Source of the DNA: Brucella sp. 21LCYQ03
GTDB taxonomy: Bacteria > Pseudomonadota > Alphaproteobacteria > Rhizobiales > Rhizobiaceae
Reading direction: 5' to 3'
DNA: 64,000 nt
NCBI RefSeq assembly: GCF_023554105.1
Contig: NZ_JAMJWE010000004.1
Location: 1 to 64,000 of the forward strand
In this document: in pieces, positions 34,641-43,702 of the stretch
Layout: every line of letters starts with the position of its first letter
Position numbering within the stretch: the stretch's first letter is position 1
Translations under genes and position numbers: made by a program
Notes under the pieces: model-generated
Told to the model about the DNA's origin: nothing
Seen by the model: the letters and a program-made list of their open reading frames with translations, nothing else
Database searches by the model: none

Positions 34641-34696
34641 GAAGGTCGGGCGAGAGGAGTCGCCTGATCAGGAAAACAACAGGGGAGGAGTAAGCA

Positions 34697-36031
34697 GTGA
34701 ATCTATTACGTCCAACACGTCGCCAGTTTTTGGCGGGAACAGCGGCCATTGCCGCTTCAGGTGTAACAGGCATCAGCCCATCTTTCGCGCAGTCCAATGT
34801 CGACTGGAAGAAATATGCCGGCACGACGCTTGAAGTAAATCTTATCAAAAGCCCGCGCGGCGAACTCCTTCAGAAGCATCAGAAGGAATTTGAAGATCTG
34901 ACCGGCATCAAGGTCAATTCCGAACAGACGCCGGAACAGCAGCAGCGCCAGAAGGCGGTGATCGAGCTGACCTCGGGCCGTCCGAGCTTCGACGTCATTC
35001 ACATCAGCTATCACGTTCAGAAGCGTCAGTTTGAAAAGGGCGGCTGGCTTGCTGATCTTAATCCGTTCCTGAAAGACCCGACGCTGACCGATGCATCGCT
35101 CACCGAAGATGATTTCGCGAGCGCTGGTCTGACTTTCGCCAAGGATGCCAATGGCCGCTTCGGCGCGCTGCCATTCTCGGTCGATTACTGGATTATCTAT
35201 TACAACAAAGACCTCTTCGCGGAGAAGGGTCTTGAATTCCCGAAGACCTTTGAAGAGCTGGTCACAACTGCCGAAGCCCTGACGGACCCTGCAACCCGAA
35301 CCTATGGTTTCGTCGCACGCGGCATGAAGAATGCGAACGCGCCGGTCTATACCAGCCTCCTGCTCGGCTATGGCAAGCAGTCGGTGGATGCCGATGGCAA
35401 TGTCCAGACGGATTCTCCTGAAGGCATTGAAGCAGCCAAGCTTTACCAGCGCCTGATGACCAAATCGGCACCTCCCGGTGTTGCAGGCTTCAACTGGGCC
35501 GAATGCCAGTCGAACTTCCTTCAGGGCCGCGTTGGCATGTGGCTCGACGGTATCGGCTTTGCGCCACCGCTCGAAGATCCGAACAAGTCGCGCGTTGTTG
35601 GCAAGGTTGGCTACGGCGTCATGCCAGCAGGCCCGAATGCACAGGCCGCACCGACCACCGGCGATGGCATCGGCGTGACCGAAGCTTCCAAGAACAAGGA
35701 AGCCGCATATCTTTATTGCCAGTGGGCCATTTCCAAAGAAATGGGCGCGCGTCTTCTGCAATCGGGATCGGGCGTTCCGTTCCGCAAGTCGATCATCGAC
35801 GACGCAGAAGTCCGCAAGGGCGTCACCATGCCGGAAGGCTGGGTGGAAGCGCTCTCGAAGTCTGCCCCGATCAGCCAGCTCTGCCTGCCAGTCATCGTGC
35901 CGGTCACGGAATTCCGCGACATTATCGGTGTTGGTCTCACCAATCTTTTGAATGGTGCTGACGCAGAAACTGAAATGAAACGCGCGACGGAAGAATTCCG
36001 TCCGGTCCTCGCACGGAGCGAAGGAAAATGA
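34697..36031 (+). CDS. ABC sugar transporter substrate-binding protein
   Basis: This is an extracellular solute-binding protein, family 1 (444 residues), the receptor of the importer encoded by the next three genes. The N-terminus carries a twin-arginine type signal (PTRRQFLAGTAAIAASG, cleavage after PSFAQ), suggesting export as a folded protein. The mature protein has the family 1 landmarks EVNLIKSPRGELL and PFSVDYWIIYYNKDLF. The start is GTG with GGGGAGGAG upstream. The ligand is unknown. The operon context (aldose dehydrogenase, kinase, lyase) points to a monosaccharide or sugar acid. Confidence 0.9.
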   Translation: MNLLRPTRRQFLAGTAAIAASGVTGISPSFAQSNVDWKKYAGTTLEVNLIKSPRGELLQKHQKEFEDLTGIKVNSEQTPEQQQRQKAVIELTSGRPSFDVIHISYHVQKRQFEKGGWLADLNPFLKDPTLTDASLTEDDFASAGLTFAKDANGRFGALPFSVDYWIIYYNKDLFAEKGLEFPKTFEELVTTAEALTDPATRTYGFVARGMKNANAPVYTSLLLGYGKQSVDADGNVQTDSPEGIEAAKLYQRLMTKSAPPGVAGFNWAECQSNFLQGRVGMWLDGIGFAPPLEDPNKSRVVGKVGYGVMPAGPNAQAAPTTGDGIGVTEASKNKEAAYLYCQWAISKEMGARLLQSGSGVPFRKSIIDDAEVRKGVTMPEGWVEALSKSAPISQLCLPVIVPVTEFRDIIGVGLTNLLNGADAETEMKRATEEFRPVLARSEGK

Positions 36032-36963
36032 CATCTGCCGCCCCGATAGGTGCAAAAACAGGAGCAGCGCAAGCTGTTCCTGCCACCAAGCCGGTCACAG
36101 GTCGCCTGCGGCCCAGTTACTGGCCGTTCGTTCTTCCAGCCTTGATCACTGTCGGGGCGGTGATCGTTTTTCCATGGGTGTTTACACTCTGGATGAGTGC
36201 CAATCAGTGGCAGCTCGGCGGTGAGCAGAGCTTTGTCGGCTTCGACAATTATCTGCGCCTTGCCGCCGATATGCGCTTCTGGGAATCCATGTGGCACACG
36301 GTTGTCTATACGGTTCTCTCGGTCGTGGCTCCGATGATACTGGGCACGATTGCTGCACTTGTCTTTGACAGTAAATTGCCGATGCGCGGGCTGCTGCGCG
36401 GTATTTTCGTGATGCCGATGATGGCAACGCCCGTTGCGGTCGCGCTTGTCTGGACCATGATGTATCACCCGCAGCTGGGCGTGCTGAACTATCTTCTCTC
36501 GCTGATCGGCATTGCGCCGCAGGAATGGATATTCAATCAAAGCACGGTTATTCCGTCGCTGGTGCTGGTTGAAACCTGGCAGTGGACGCCGCTCGTGATG
36601 CTGATTGTGTTGGGTGGCCTTGCTTCCATGCCGCGCGATCCGTTTGAAAGTGCGGAAATCGATGGTGCCAATGGCTGGCAGAAATTCCGCTACATCACGC
36701 TTCCGATGATCCTGCCGTTTATCATGGTAGCCGTTATCATCCGCTCGATTGATGCGCTTAAAAGCTTCGACATCATCTATGCGATGACGCAGGGCGGTCC
36801 CGGAACGGCATCGGAAACCATCAATATCTATCTCTATAACGTGGCGTTTTCCTATTACGACATTGGCTATGGATCAGCGATTGCCGTGGTGTTCTTCATT
36901 GTCATTATCGCCATGTCGATGGTTCTTCTGGCCCTGCGCCAGCGCACCAAATGGAACTCGTGA
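36028..36963 (+). CDS. ABC sugar transporter permease (MalF/UgpA type)
   Basis: This inner-membrane permease of 311 residues has about six membrane helices after a 30-residue polar N-terminus. The EAA loop is clear (SAEIDGANGWQKFRYITLP). Its ATG overlaps the binding-protein stop (ATGA). It pairs with the following permease to form the channel. Confidence 0.92.
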   Translation: MTSAAPIGAKTGAAQAVPATKPVTGRLRPSYWPFVLPALITVGAVIVFPWVFTLWMSANQWQLGGEQSFVGFDNYLRLAADMRFWESMWHTVVYTVLSVVAPMILGTIAALVFDSKLPMRGLLRGIFVMPMMATPVAVALVWTMMYHPQLGVLNYLLSLIGIAPQEWIFNQSTVIPSLVLVETWQWTPLVMLIVLGGLASMPRDPFESAEIDGANGWQKFRYITLPMILPFIMVAVIIRSIDALKSFDIIYAMTQGGPGTASETINIYLYNVAFSYYDIGYGSAIAVVFFIVIIAMSMVLLALRQRTKWNS

Positions 36964-36972
36964 GGACCGACC

Positions 36973-37791
36973 ATGGCACGCAAGTCAATTCTTTCCAAGC
37001 TTGGCACGGCACTCATGGTTTTCGTGATCGTGTCGCCCGCAATCTTCTTCTTCGTCTGGATGCTGTCGCTTTCCTTGAAATATGAAATCGACAACGGCGC
37101 TTATCCGCCAATCCTGATCCCGGATCGCATCGCGTGGTCGAACTATACCGGAATTTTCGAGACCAACGACTTCCTGCTCTATTTCTGGAACAGTATTCTG
37201 GTCACCGGTACCGCCACTTTGCTGGCGCTGCTGGTCGGTGTTCCGGCGGGTTATGGCATCGCACGTCTGCGCGCCAACAAGTCGGCAATCGTCATCATGA
37301 TTGCGCGTATGACACCGGGCCTGTCCTATCTGATCCCGTTGTTCCTGCTGTTCCAAACGCTCGGCCTTCTCGGCACGCTCTGGCCACAGATCATTATTCA
37401 TCTGGTTGTGACTGTTCCAATCGTGATCTGGATCATGATCGGCTATTTCGAGACGACGCCTATGGAGCTTGAAGAAGCCGCCATTATTGATGGCGCATCC
37501 TCGTTGCAGGTGTTCATGAAGGTGGCGCTTCCGATTGCCAAGCCCGGCGTTGTGGTGTCGCTCATCCTTGCGGTGATCTTCTCATGGAACAATTTCGTTT
37601 TCGGCATCGTGCTCGCAAGCCGCGAGACGCGCACCCTGCCGGTCGCAGTTTACAACATGCTGTCCTTTGAACAGGTCAGCTGGGGTCCGCTTGCCGCCGC
37701 AGCCCTCGTGGTCACATTGCCGGTCCTGTTGCTCACCGTTTTCGCACAGCGCCAGATCGTTGCAGGTCTGACAGCAGGCGCCGTCAAATAA
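36973..37791 (+). CDS. ABC sugar transporter permease (MalG/UgpE type)
   Basis: This is the second permease of the sugar importer, 272 residues with about six membrane helices and the EAA loop AAIIDGASSLQVFMKVALP. It starts nine bases after the first permease, with GGACCGACC-type purines upstream. The ATPase follows with 15 bases between. Confidence 0.92.
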   Translation: MARKSILSKLGTALMVFVIVSPAIFFFVWMLSLSLKYEIDNGAYPPILIPDRIAWSNYTGIFETNDFLLYFWNSILVTGTATLLALLVGVPAGYGIARLRANKSAIVIMIARMTPGLSYLIPLFLLFQTLGLLGTLWPQIIIHLVVTVPIVIWIMIGYFETTPMELEEAAIIDGASSLQVFMKVALPIAKPGVVVSLILAVIFSWNNFVFGIVLASRETRTLPVAVYNMLSFEQVSWGPLAAAALVVTLPVLLLTVFAQRQIVAGLTAGAVK

Positions 37792-37806
37792 GAATTGAGG
37801 TTTAAG

Positions 37807-38865
37807 ATGGCATCTGTATCCATCCGAAATGCAATCAAGAAATATGGCAATGTCGGCGTGTTGCACGGCGTGTCAGTCGATATTCAGGACGGCGAATTTG
37901 TCGTGCTGGTCGGCCCGTCGGGCTGCGGCAAGTCAACGCTTTTGCGCATGATCGCAGGGCTTGAAGAAATCAGCGATGGCGAAATCGCGATTGGTCCGCG
38001 CGTCGTCAATGACCTGCGTGCTAAAGAGCGCGATATTGCCATGGTATTCCAGAATTATGCGCTCTATCCGCATATGACGGTGGCCGACAATATGGGCTTC
38101 GCGCTCATGCTGAAAAGCGCACCGAAGGAAGAACGCGACAGCCGCGTTAATCGTGCGGCGGAAATTCTTGGTCTAAACAAGCTGCTCGACCGTTTTCCAC
38201 GCCAGCTTTCCGGCGGTCAGCGCCAGCGCGTAGCCATGGGCCGTGCGATTGTGCGTGATCCGCAGGTGTTTTTGTTCGATGAGCCGCTTTCCAACCTCGA
38301 TGCTAAACTCCGCGTGCAGATGCGCGGTGAGATCAAGGGCCTGCATCAGCGTCTGAAGACCACCACGATTTATGTGACCCACGATCAGATCGAAGCCATG
38401 ACCATGGCAGATAAGATTGTCGTCATGCGTGATGGTCTCGTGGAGCAGATCGGTGCGCCGCTCGATCTTTATGATCGTCCGGCCAATATGTTTGTGGCGG
38501 GCTTCATCGGTTCGCCATCGATGAACTTCGTCAATGGCAAGATCGAAGAAGACTCGTTCGTGGCTGACGGCGGCTTCCGCATGGCGCTGCCGGAAGGCGA
38601 TTATGCAGGTCTTTCGGGCAAGGCCGTCTATGGCATGCGCCCTGAGCATATGAAGATTGCCGAGCAGGGCGTGCCGGTCACGGTTGATATTGTCGAGCCG
38701 ACCGGCTCGGAAATCATGGTCATGGGCAAGCTTGGTGATCAGCCGATTACTTGTCTCTTCCGCGAGCGTCTGACAGTGCGTCCGGGCGATGTACTGACCA
38801 TTGCAATTGATCCGGCAACCAGCCATGTGTTTGAGCCGGAAAAAGGTAAGCGCGTCAGCCGCTAA
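37807..38865 (+). CDS. ABC sugar transporter ATP-binding protein (MalK/UgpC type)
   Basis: This is the ATPase of the sugar importer, 352 residues. It has Walker A GPSGCGKST, Q-loop MVFQNYALYPH, signature LSGGQRQRVAMG, Walker B VFLFDEPLSNLDAKL and switch His YVTHDQ. A C-terminal OB/TOBE regulatory domain (about 240-352) is typical of MalK/UgpC. ATG 37807 has TTGAGG upstream and is preferred over a TTG at 37795. It is the last gene of the operon before a strong convergent terminator. Confidence 0.93.
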   Translation: MASVSIRNAIKKYGNVGVLHGVSVDIQDGEFVVLVGPSGCGKSTLLRMIAGLEEISDGEIAIGPRVVNDLRAKERDIAMVFQNYALYPHMTVADNMGFALMLKSAPKEERDSRVNRAAEILGLNKLLDRFPRQLSGGQRQRVAMGRAIVRDPQVFLFDEPLSNLDAKLRVQMRGEIKGLHQRLKTTTIYVTHDQIEAMTMADKIVVMRDGLVEQIGAPLDLYDRPANMFVAGFIGSPSMNFVNGKIEEDSFVADGGFRMALPEGDYAGLSGKAVYGMRPEHMKIAEQGVPVTVDIVEPTGSEIMVMGKLGDQPITCLFRERLTVRPGDVLTIAIDPATSHVFEPEKGKRVSR

Positions 38866-38882
38866 ATCGCTTATCTGAAATG

Positions 38883-38917
38883 AAAAACGCCGGGCTTTTG
38901 CCCGGCGTTTCTTTTTT
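38883..38917. terminator. bidirectional terminator between sugar ABC operon and preA
   Basis: The perfect 11-bp arms AAACGCCGGGC / GCCCGGCGTTT around TTTT are flanked by A- and T-runs, so the hairpin works for both convergent units. Confidence 0.88.
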
Positions 38918-40226
38918 ATTCGGCTGCCTCTTTCACGGCCATCGGATTGTTCGGATGGGTTGTCCAGTTGGCATATTGTGCCGGGATCGGTGCCTTGGTA
39001 CGCGGATCGAAATCACCGATCTGCTCCATGGTGATGCAATCCTCGACCGGGCAGACATTGACGCAAAGATTGCAGCCAACGCATTCCTCATCGATCACCT
39101 CAAAGTGGCGCGCACCATTCACGAGATTGGTGATTGCCTGATGCGAGGTATCTTCGCAGGCAATATGGCAACGACCACACTTGATGCAGGAATCCTGATC
39201 AATCCGCGCCTTGGTGACATAGTTGAGGTTGAGATATTGCCAGTCGCTGACCTGACCCACAGCCATGCCGCGGAAATCATCAAGCGTCTGATAACCCTTG
39301 CTGTCCATCCAGTCGGAAAGACCATCGATCATTTCTTCAACGACCTTGAAACCATAGGTCATGGCAGCCGTACAGACCTGCACCGTGCCACAACCGAGTG
39401 CAATAAACTCGGCTGCATCGCGCCAAGTGGTGATGCCGCCAATGCCTGAAATCGGTAGGCCATAGGTCTCAGGATCGCGCGCAATTTCTGCCACCATGTT
39501 GAGCGCAATCGGCTTCACTGCCGGTCCGCAATAACCGCCATGGCTGCCGCGCCCATCAATAGACGGAACTGGTGACATGCTGTCCAGATCAACCGACACA
39601 ATGGAATTGATCGTGTTGATCAGCGAGACGGCATCGGTGCCATTGGCCTTCGCACCACGCGCTGGCTTGCGAATATCGGTGATGTTCGGCGTCAGCTTGG
39701 TGATGACCGGCATGCGGCTATATTGCTTGCACCATTTGACGACCATGCCGACATATTCAGGCACCTGACCGACAGCCGCACCCATGCCGCGTTCGCTCAT
39801 GCCGTGCGGGCAACCAAAGTTCAGCTCAATGCCATCAGCGCCGGTTTCTTCCACCAGTGGCAGAATGGCTTTCCATGCTTCTTCTTCGCACGGCACCATG
39901 ATGGAAGCGATCAATGCGCGGTCGGGCCAGCGCATTTTCACTTCTTTCATTTCGCGCAGGTTCACTTCAAGCGGCCGGTCGGTGATCAACTCGATATTGT
40001 TGAGACCAAGCAAGCGCCGGTCAGCACCATGGATCGCGCCATAGCGCGGACCATTGACATTGACCACCGGCGGGCCTTCGGAACCCAGTGTTTTCCAGAC
40101 CACGCCGCCCCAGCCAGCTTTGAAAGCACGCTCGACATTATAGGCTTTGTCGGTCGGCGGGGCCGAAGCCAGCCAGAACGGGTTTGGAGATTTGATGCCG
40201 AGGAAGTTCGTTGAAAGATCAGCCAT
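38916..40226 (-). CDS. preA: NAD-dependent dihydropyrimidine dehydrogenase subunit PreA
   Basis: This is the catalytic subunit of dihydropyrimidine dehydrogenase, which reduces uracil/thymine to the dihydro forms, the first step of reductive pyrimidine degradation. The 436-residue protein has the FMN-binding DHOD-like barrel (NPFWLASAPPTDK near the N-terminus; ELNFGCPHGM; SINTINSI-like LINTINSI). Two C-terminal [4Fe-4S] clusters appear in CIKCGRCHIAC and CVGCNLCVNVCPVEDC. It follows preT by 11 bases and works with it. A RutR-like box precedes the operon. Confidence 0.95.
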   Translation of the reverse strand: MADLSTNFLGIKSPNPFWLASAPPTDKAYNVERAFKAGWGGVVWKTLGSEGPPVVNVNGPRYGAIHGADRRLLGLNNIELITDRPLEVNLREMKEVKMRWPDRALIASIMVPCEEEAWKAILPLVEETGADGIELNFGCPHGMSERGMGAAVGQVPEYVGMVVKWCKQYSRMPVITKLTPNITDIRKPARGAKANGTDAVSLINTINSIVSVDLDSMSPVPSIDGRGSHGGYCGPAVKPIALNMVAEIARDPETYGLPISGIGGITTWRDAAEFIALGCGTVQVCTAAMTYGFKVVEEMIDGLSDWMDSKGYQTLDDFRGMAVGQVSDWQYLNLNYVTKARIDQDSCIKCGRCHIACEDTSHQAITNLVNGARHFEVIDEECVGCNLCVNVCPVEDCITMEQIGDFDPRTKAPIPAQYANWTTHPNNPMAVKEAAE

Positions 40227-40237
40227 TTTTACTCTCC

Positions 40238-41740
40238 TCAGCCCTGTTCCTGGCCCAAAGGCACGCTGCGGTCACGGTAAGTCGACGGGGTTGGCGCATG
40301 AAGCGCGCCGCCCGACAGCACCGCATCGGCAAAGCCTTCAATCGCTTCGGGACGTTTTGTCAGCGTTGCATGAATGGATTCTGCGGCAACCTTGCCGTCT
40401 TCCACCGATGCCACGGTCAGATCCTGACCGCCTGCAACGCAGTCGCCCCCCGCCCATATGCCCTCAACGGATGTGCGACGCTCGTCATCAACACTGATGC
40501 GTCCTTTGGAAAGCCCAATGCCAGCCCCGGCAATTGGCTCCGGTTCAAACTTCTGGCCGATAGCCTTGAAGACCTGATCGGCTTCGAGCAGCAGATATTC
40601 GCCGGTGCCGGAAAGCTTGCCGTCCTGTGCTGCGGTATATTCAAACACAAGCGCATTGACGGTTCCGTCTTCGCTTCGTTCGAGTGCATGTGGCTGCAAC
40701 CAGTGACGGATCACCACGCCATGGATTTGCGCCAGTTCCTGTTCATAGGCGCTGGCATTCATGCTTTCCTGTCCGCGACGATAAACGATGGTCACGTTTT
40801 CAGCACCAAGCTTCTTGGTCTGAATGGCAACGTCCACTGCGGTCATGCCGCCGCCGATAACCACCACATTGCGGCCAACGGGCAGGGATGAGAGGTCTTT
40901 TGCCTGACGCAGATTGGCGATGTAATCGACAGCATCGATCACGTTGGGCGCATCTTCGCCCGCAAGTCCGAGGTCATTGACGCCCGGCATACCCATGCCG
41001 AGGAAAACCGCATCAAAGCCCGCTTTGAGCGCTTCAATCGTGATGTCCTGACCGAGCGTCTGGTTATATTCGATATCGATCGCGCCGATTTTTAGCACGA
41101 ATTCCAACTCGCGCTGTGCGAAATTATTGACCGTTTTATAGGCGGCAATACCATATTCATTGAGACCGCCGCCCTTGGGGCGCGCTTCAAAAATTGTCAC
41201 CTGATGCCCATGCATCGCAAGGCGGTGCGCCGCAGAAAGACCTGCCGGGCCCGCGCCAACAATGGCGATGTGCTTGCCGGTATCAGGTGCGCGCTTGAAT
41301 GGGTGATTGCCGGTTTCCATCAGCACATCGGTGGCATAACGCTGCAATTCACCAATTTTGACGGGCTTGCCTTCTGAGGTTTCGCGCACGCAGACTTCTT
41401 CGCAGAGCGTTTCTGTCGGACAGACGCGGGCGCACATGCCACCCAGAATATTTTCTGAAAGAATGGTCTTTGCCGCACCGATGGCGTTACCGGTATTAAT
41501 CTGGCGAATGAAACGCGGAATATCGATGCTGGTCGGACATGCATTCATGCAGGGCGCATCATAGCAATAATAGCAGCGGTCGGATTCAACGAGGGCTTCA
41601 TGCTTGTTCAGCGGTGGATGCAGATCATCGAAAACATGCGCATAATCGGCCTTTTCCAGCCGCGAGCCATGGATATCAGGCCCGTTTGCGTGTCCCGGAT
41701 TATCAATTGCATCAATAGGTGAATTCTCTGCTGATCTCAT
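40238..41740 (-). CDS. preT: dihydropyrimidine dehydrogenase subunit PreT
   Basis: This is the FAD/NAD-dependent electron-input subunit that feeds PreA, about 500 residues and similar to the small subunit of glutamate synthase. It has N-terminal Fe-S cysteine motifs (CYYCYDAPCMNACPTSIDIP; CARVCPTETLCEEVC), an FAD motif AIVGAGPAGLSAAHRL and an NAD(P) motif VVVIGGGMTAVDVA. I choose ATG 41740, nine bases after GGGAG; longer starts at 41749 and 41791 exist. It is the first gene of preTA with a RutR-like operator about 140 bases upstream. Confidence 0.93.
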   Translation of the reverse strand: MRSAENSPIDAIDNPGHANGPDIHGSRLEKADYAHVFDDLHPPLNKHEALVESDRCYYCYDAPCMNACPTSIDIPRFIRQINTGNAIGAAKTILSENILGGMCARVCPTETLCEEVCVRETSEGKPVKIGELQRYATDVLMETGNHPFKRAPDTGKHIAIVGAGPAGLSAAHRLAMHGHQVTIFEARPKGGGLNEYGIAAYKTVNNFAQRELEFVLKIGAIDIEYNQTLGQDITIEALKAGFDAVFLGMGMPGVNDLGLAGEDAPNVIDAVDYIANLRQAKDLSSLPVGRNVVVIGGGMTAVDVAIQTKKLGAENVTIVYRRGQESMNASAYEQELAQIHGVVIRHWLQPHALERSEDGTVNALVFEYTAAQDGKLSGTGEYLLLEADQVFKAIGQKFEPEPIAGAGIGLSKGRISVDDERRTSVEGIWAGGDCVAGGQDLTVASVEDGKVAAESIHATLTKRPEAIEGFADAVLSGGALHAPTPSTYRDRSVPLGQEQG

Positions 41741-41878
41741 CGATCGCATCTCCCATTTTTGCTTGTTAAGGCGCGGGTTCCCTTTGCGCACCTTGAACTC
41801 TGTTCCGGGCTGCGATCTTTGCCGTCGCGTGGTGCCCGTTACTGACAGGATGACAGATTTTCACGGAAGGTCAAATTT

Positions 41879-41894
41879 TTTATCATCTGGTCAA
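41879..41894. promoter_or_regulatory. RutR-like operator upstream of preTA
   Basis: On the minus strand the site reads TTGACCAGATGATAAA. It matches one full half-site of TTGACCAnnTGGTCAA and most of the other (two deviations). It sits upstream of preT, the second pyrimidine operon in the window. Confidence 0.6.
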
Positions 41895-41908
41895 TTTATG
41901 ACAAATCA

Positions 41909-41951
41909 GCGCATCCCGAAAAGTGGGAACCGGTTTTCGGGAAAGATGCGC
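41909..41951. repeat. dispersed palindromic repeat (GGAACCGGTT type)
   Basis: GCGCATC and GATGCGC frame an inner palindrome around CCCGAAAAGTGGGAACCGG and TTTTCGGG. A related element is at 47258-47304. Such repeats are common between genes in Rhizobiales. Confidence 0.65.
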
Positions 41952-41978
41952 GTCAAAAAAAGCACACCAGAAATAGCG

Positions 41979-42008
41979 AAAGGCCCGGCTTTAGAAGCAC
42001 GGGCCTTT
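41979..42008. terminator. terminator after the DMT transporter gene
   Basis: AAAGGCCCG / CGGGCCTTT are perfect 9-bp arms with a 12-base loop, 22 bases after the stop of the gene at 42031-42975 (minus). The strand use is inferred. Confidence 0.7.
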
Positions 42009-42030
42009 GAAACTTGATAGGAGTATAAAA

Positions 42031-42975
42031 TCAGATGGTCTCGGACTTGATAATGTTGTTGTCAGAGGTTTCGTCTGTCTCAGCGCTCGGGAAAGCTTCC
42101 GCTTCCTTTGGCAGCGATGGACGCGAGCTTAGCACCAATGCGCAGCCCGCGATGATGACAGCAGCACCGATAAACTGGATGAAGGAGAGCTGTTCTTTCA
42201 GGAACACCGCGCCAACCAGAACCGCAATCACGGTGACAGCAAATTCCACGCTGATGGCCTTTGTCGGTCCGACATTTCCCACCAGCTTGAAATAAAGCAC
42301 ATAGGTAAGCGCGCTCATCACGCAGGCTGAAACCAACAGATAGATGAAATCAACCAGTCCCGGTGTTGTTGGTACAGGAATTGCGAAAATCAGCGGTAGC
42401 GTCAGAATGCCGCCAAACACGAATGCGCCGATTGTGGTTTCCCACGAGCCGGTGGTAGAAAGACGACGGCTCGCATAATTGCTGCCGAAGGCTGCCGAAA
42501 AGCATGAAAACATCACGGCAATACAGCCCATGACAAATTCAGGCGTTACAGCCACAGCCGGGAAGCCGACCAGAAGCACAATCCCTGTTACACCAAGCAG
42601 CAGACCAACCAGTCCGCGTGAGGTGATGCATTCAAGGCCCCATAACTGGCTGATAACCATTGAGAAAAGCGGAATGGATGCAACGCAGATCGCAGCCATC
42701 GCAGTGCCAATGAGCGGTGTGCCGTAGGAAAGGCCGATCAACTGGCCCGCAACGGTGGTCGCACCAACAATCGCAAAGGGCTTCCAGCCTGCATGAAAAT
42801 CAAGGCTGCGCCCGGAAAGTTTGGCGATTGCAAACAATGTTCCTGCCGCGATGAACGAGCGGAAGGCGACGGCACCCACCCAGCCAAAGGCTTCGACCAC
42901 GCGCAACACCACGAGGAACGATAGCCCCCATGCTACGGCAAGAAAAATATAAGTGGCGACGTCTCTGGGTTTCAT
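42031..42975 (-). CDS. EamA/DMT-family transporter
   Basis: This is a drug/metabolite-transporter superfamily protein of 314 residues. It has about ten membrane helices in two EamA repeats (first ending near QLIGLSYGTPLIGTA, second near GNVGPTKAISVEFAVTV) and a polar C-terminal tail. Members export amino acids, nucleosides or other small metabolites; the substrate here is unknown. It is preceded by an 100-base gap to the CoxG-like gene and followed by a terminator, so it is probably a single-gene unit. Confidence 0.88.
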   Translation of the reverse strand: MKPRDVATYIFLAVAWGLSFLVVLRVVEAFGWVGAVAFRSFIAAGTLFAIAKLSGRSLDFHAGWKPFAIVGATTVAGQLIGLSYGTPLIGTAMAAICVASIPLFSMVISQLWGLECITSRGLVGLLLGVTGIVLLVGFPAVAVTPEFVMGCIAVMFSCFSAAFGSNYASRRLSTTGSWETTIGAFVFGGILTLPLIFAIPVPTTPGLVDFIYLLVSACVMSALTYVLYFKLVGNVGPTKAISVEFAVTVIAVLVGAVFLKEQLSFIQFIGAAVIIAGCALVLSSRPSLPKEAEAFPSAETDETSDNNIIKSETI

Positions 42976-43075
42976 GCCGATAGGCCTTCATACTGCTGCT
43001 GGATTACCGACTATCTGATAGGAACGAAAAGCGAAACCTCTTTCGCGTCGCTCATTATACGATCTTGGAATGAAA

Positions 43076-43549
43076 TTATGCCGTTTTTGCAGCGGCATTT
43101 CCTGCCGCTTTTTGAGATGCCGCAGCACCGATATTGGCAAAGAAGCGATCCGCAATTTTGCGCGCAACTGAGCCAAGCAGTTTGGAGCCAAGTTGCGCGA
43201 TCTTGCCACCGGCATCGCCATTGATCGCATAGCTGAGAATCGTCTCGTCACCGTCTTCCGTCAGCGTTACATCCGTATCGCCATGAGCGAAACCCGCAAT
43301 TGACCCCTCGCCACGGCCTGAAATCGTATAGGAGGCAGGTGGGCTCATATTCGAGAGTTCCAGCATTCCATGAAAACGGACTTTGATAATGCCAAGGCTG
43401 ACTTTGAGTGCTGCACGGATTTCCGTGTCTGAGATTCGTTCCAGATCCTCGCAGCCGGGAATGCAGTTTTTCAGCGTCTCAATATCGTTGAGCGCATCCC
43501 ATACGGCCTGCCGGGGTGCGCTAATTCTCTCTTCTCCGGTAAGGTCCAT
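43076..43549 (-). CDS. SRPBCC / CoxG family protein
   Basis: This is a 157-residue SRPBCC-fold protein similar to CoxG, the membrane-anchoring accessory protein of aerobic CO dehydrogenase. The family start is clear (MDLTGEERISAPRQAVWDAL, then IPGCEDLE). The core is followed by an Ala-rich C-terminus. No cox structural genes are in the window, so a CO-dehydrogenase role is not supported. Such stand-alone CoxG-like proteins are widespread and mostly uncharacterised. It is divergent from pgi. Confidence 0.85.
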   Translation of the reverse strand: MDLTGEERISAPRQAVWDALNDIETLKNCIPGCEDLERISDTEIRAALKVSLGIIKVRFHGMLELSNMSPPASYTISGRGEGSIAGFAHGDTDVTLTEDGDETILSYAINGDAGGKIAQLGSKLLGSVARKIADRFFANIGAAASQKAAGNAAAKTA

Positions 43550-43581
43550 GCTTTGACTCTGCTCCTGATCAACCTAAATTG

Positions 43582-43593
43582 ATGCATATGCAT
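43582..43593. promoter_or_regulatory. palindrome in the coxG-like/pgi divergent region
   Basis: ATGCATATGCAT is a perfect 12-bp palindrome 33 bases before the CoxG-like start. It could be a regulator site, but no regulator gene is nearby. Confidence 0.3.
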
Positions 43594-43702
43594 ATATGGA
43601 GCCGCATCAAAATGGAAAATTTCTGTAATTTAACAGATGCATTTCTCGAATAAACTGCTTAATTAATCGCAATTAAATCGATTTGATTTTTGGAGTACCA
43701 TC

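Noticed and set aside
43076-43549. Part of a CO dehydrogenase operon
   Set aside because: The CoxG-like gene stands alone; no coxS, coxM, coxL or maturation genes are nearby.
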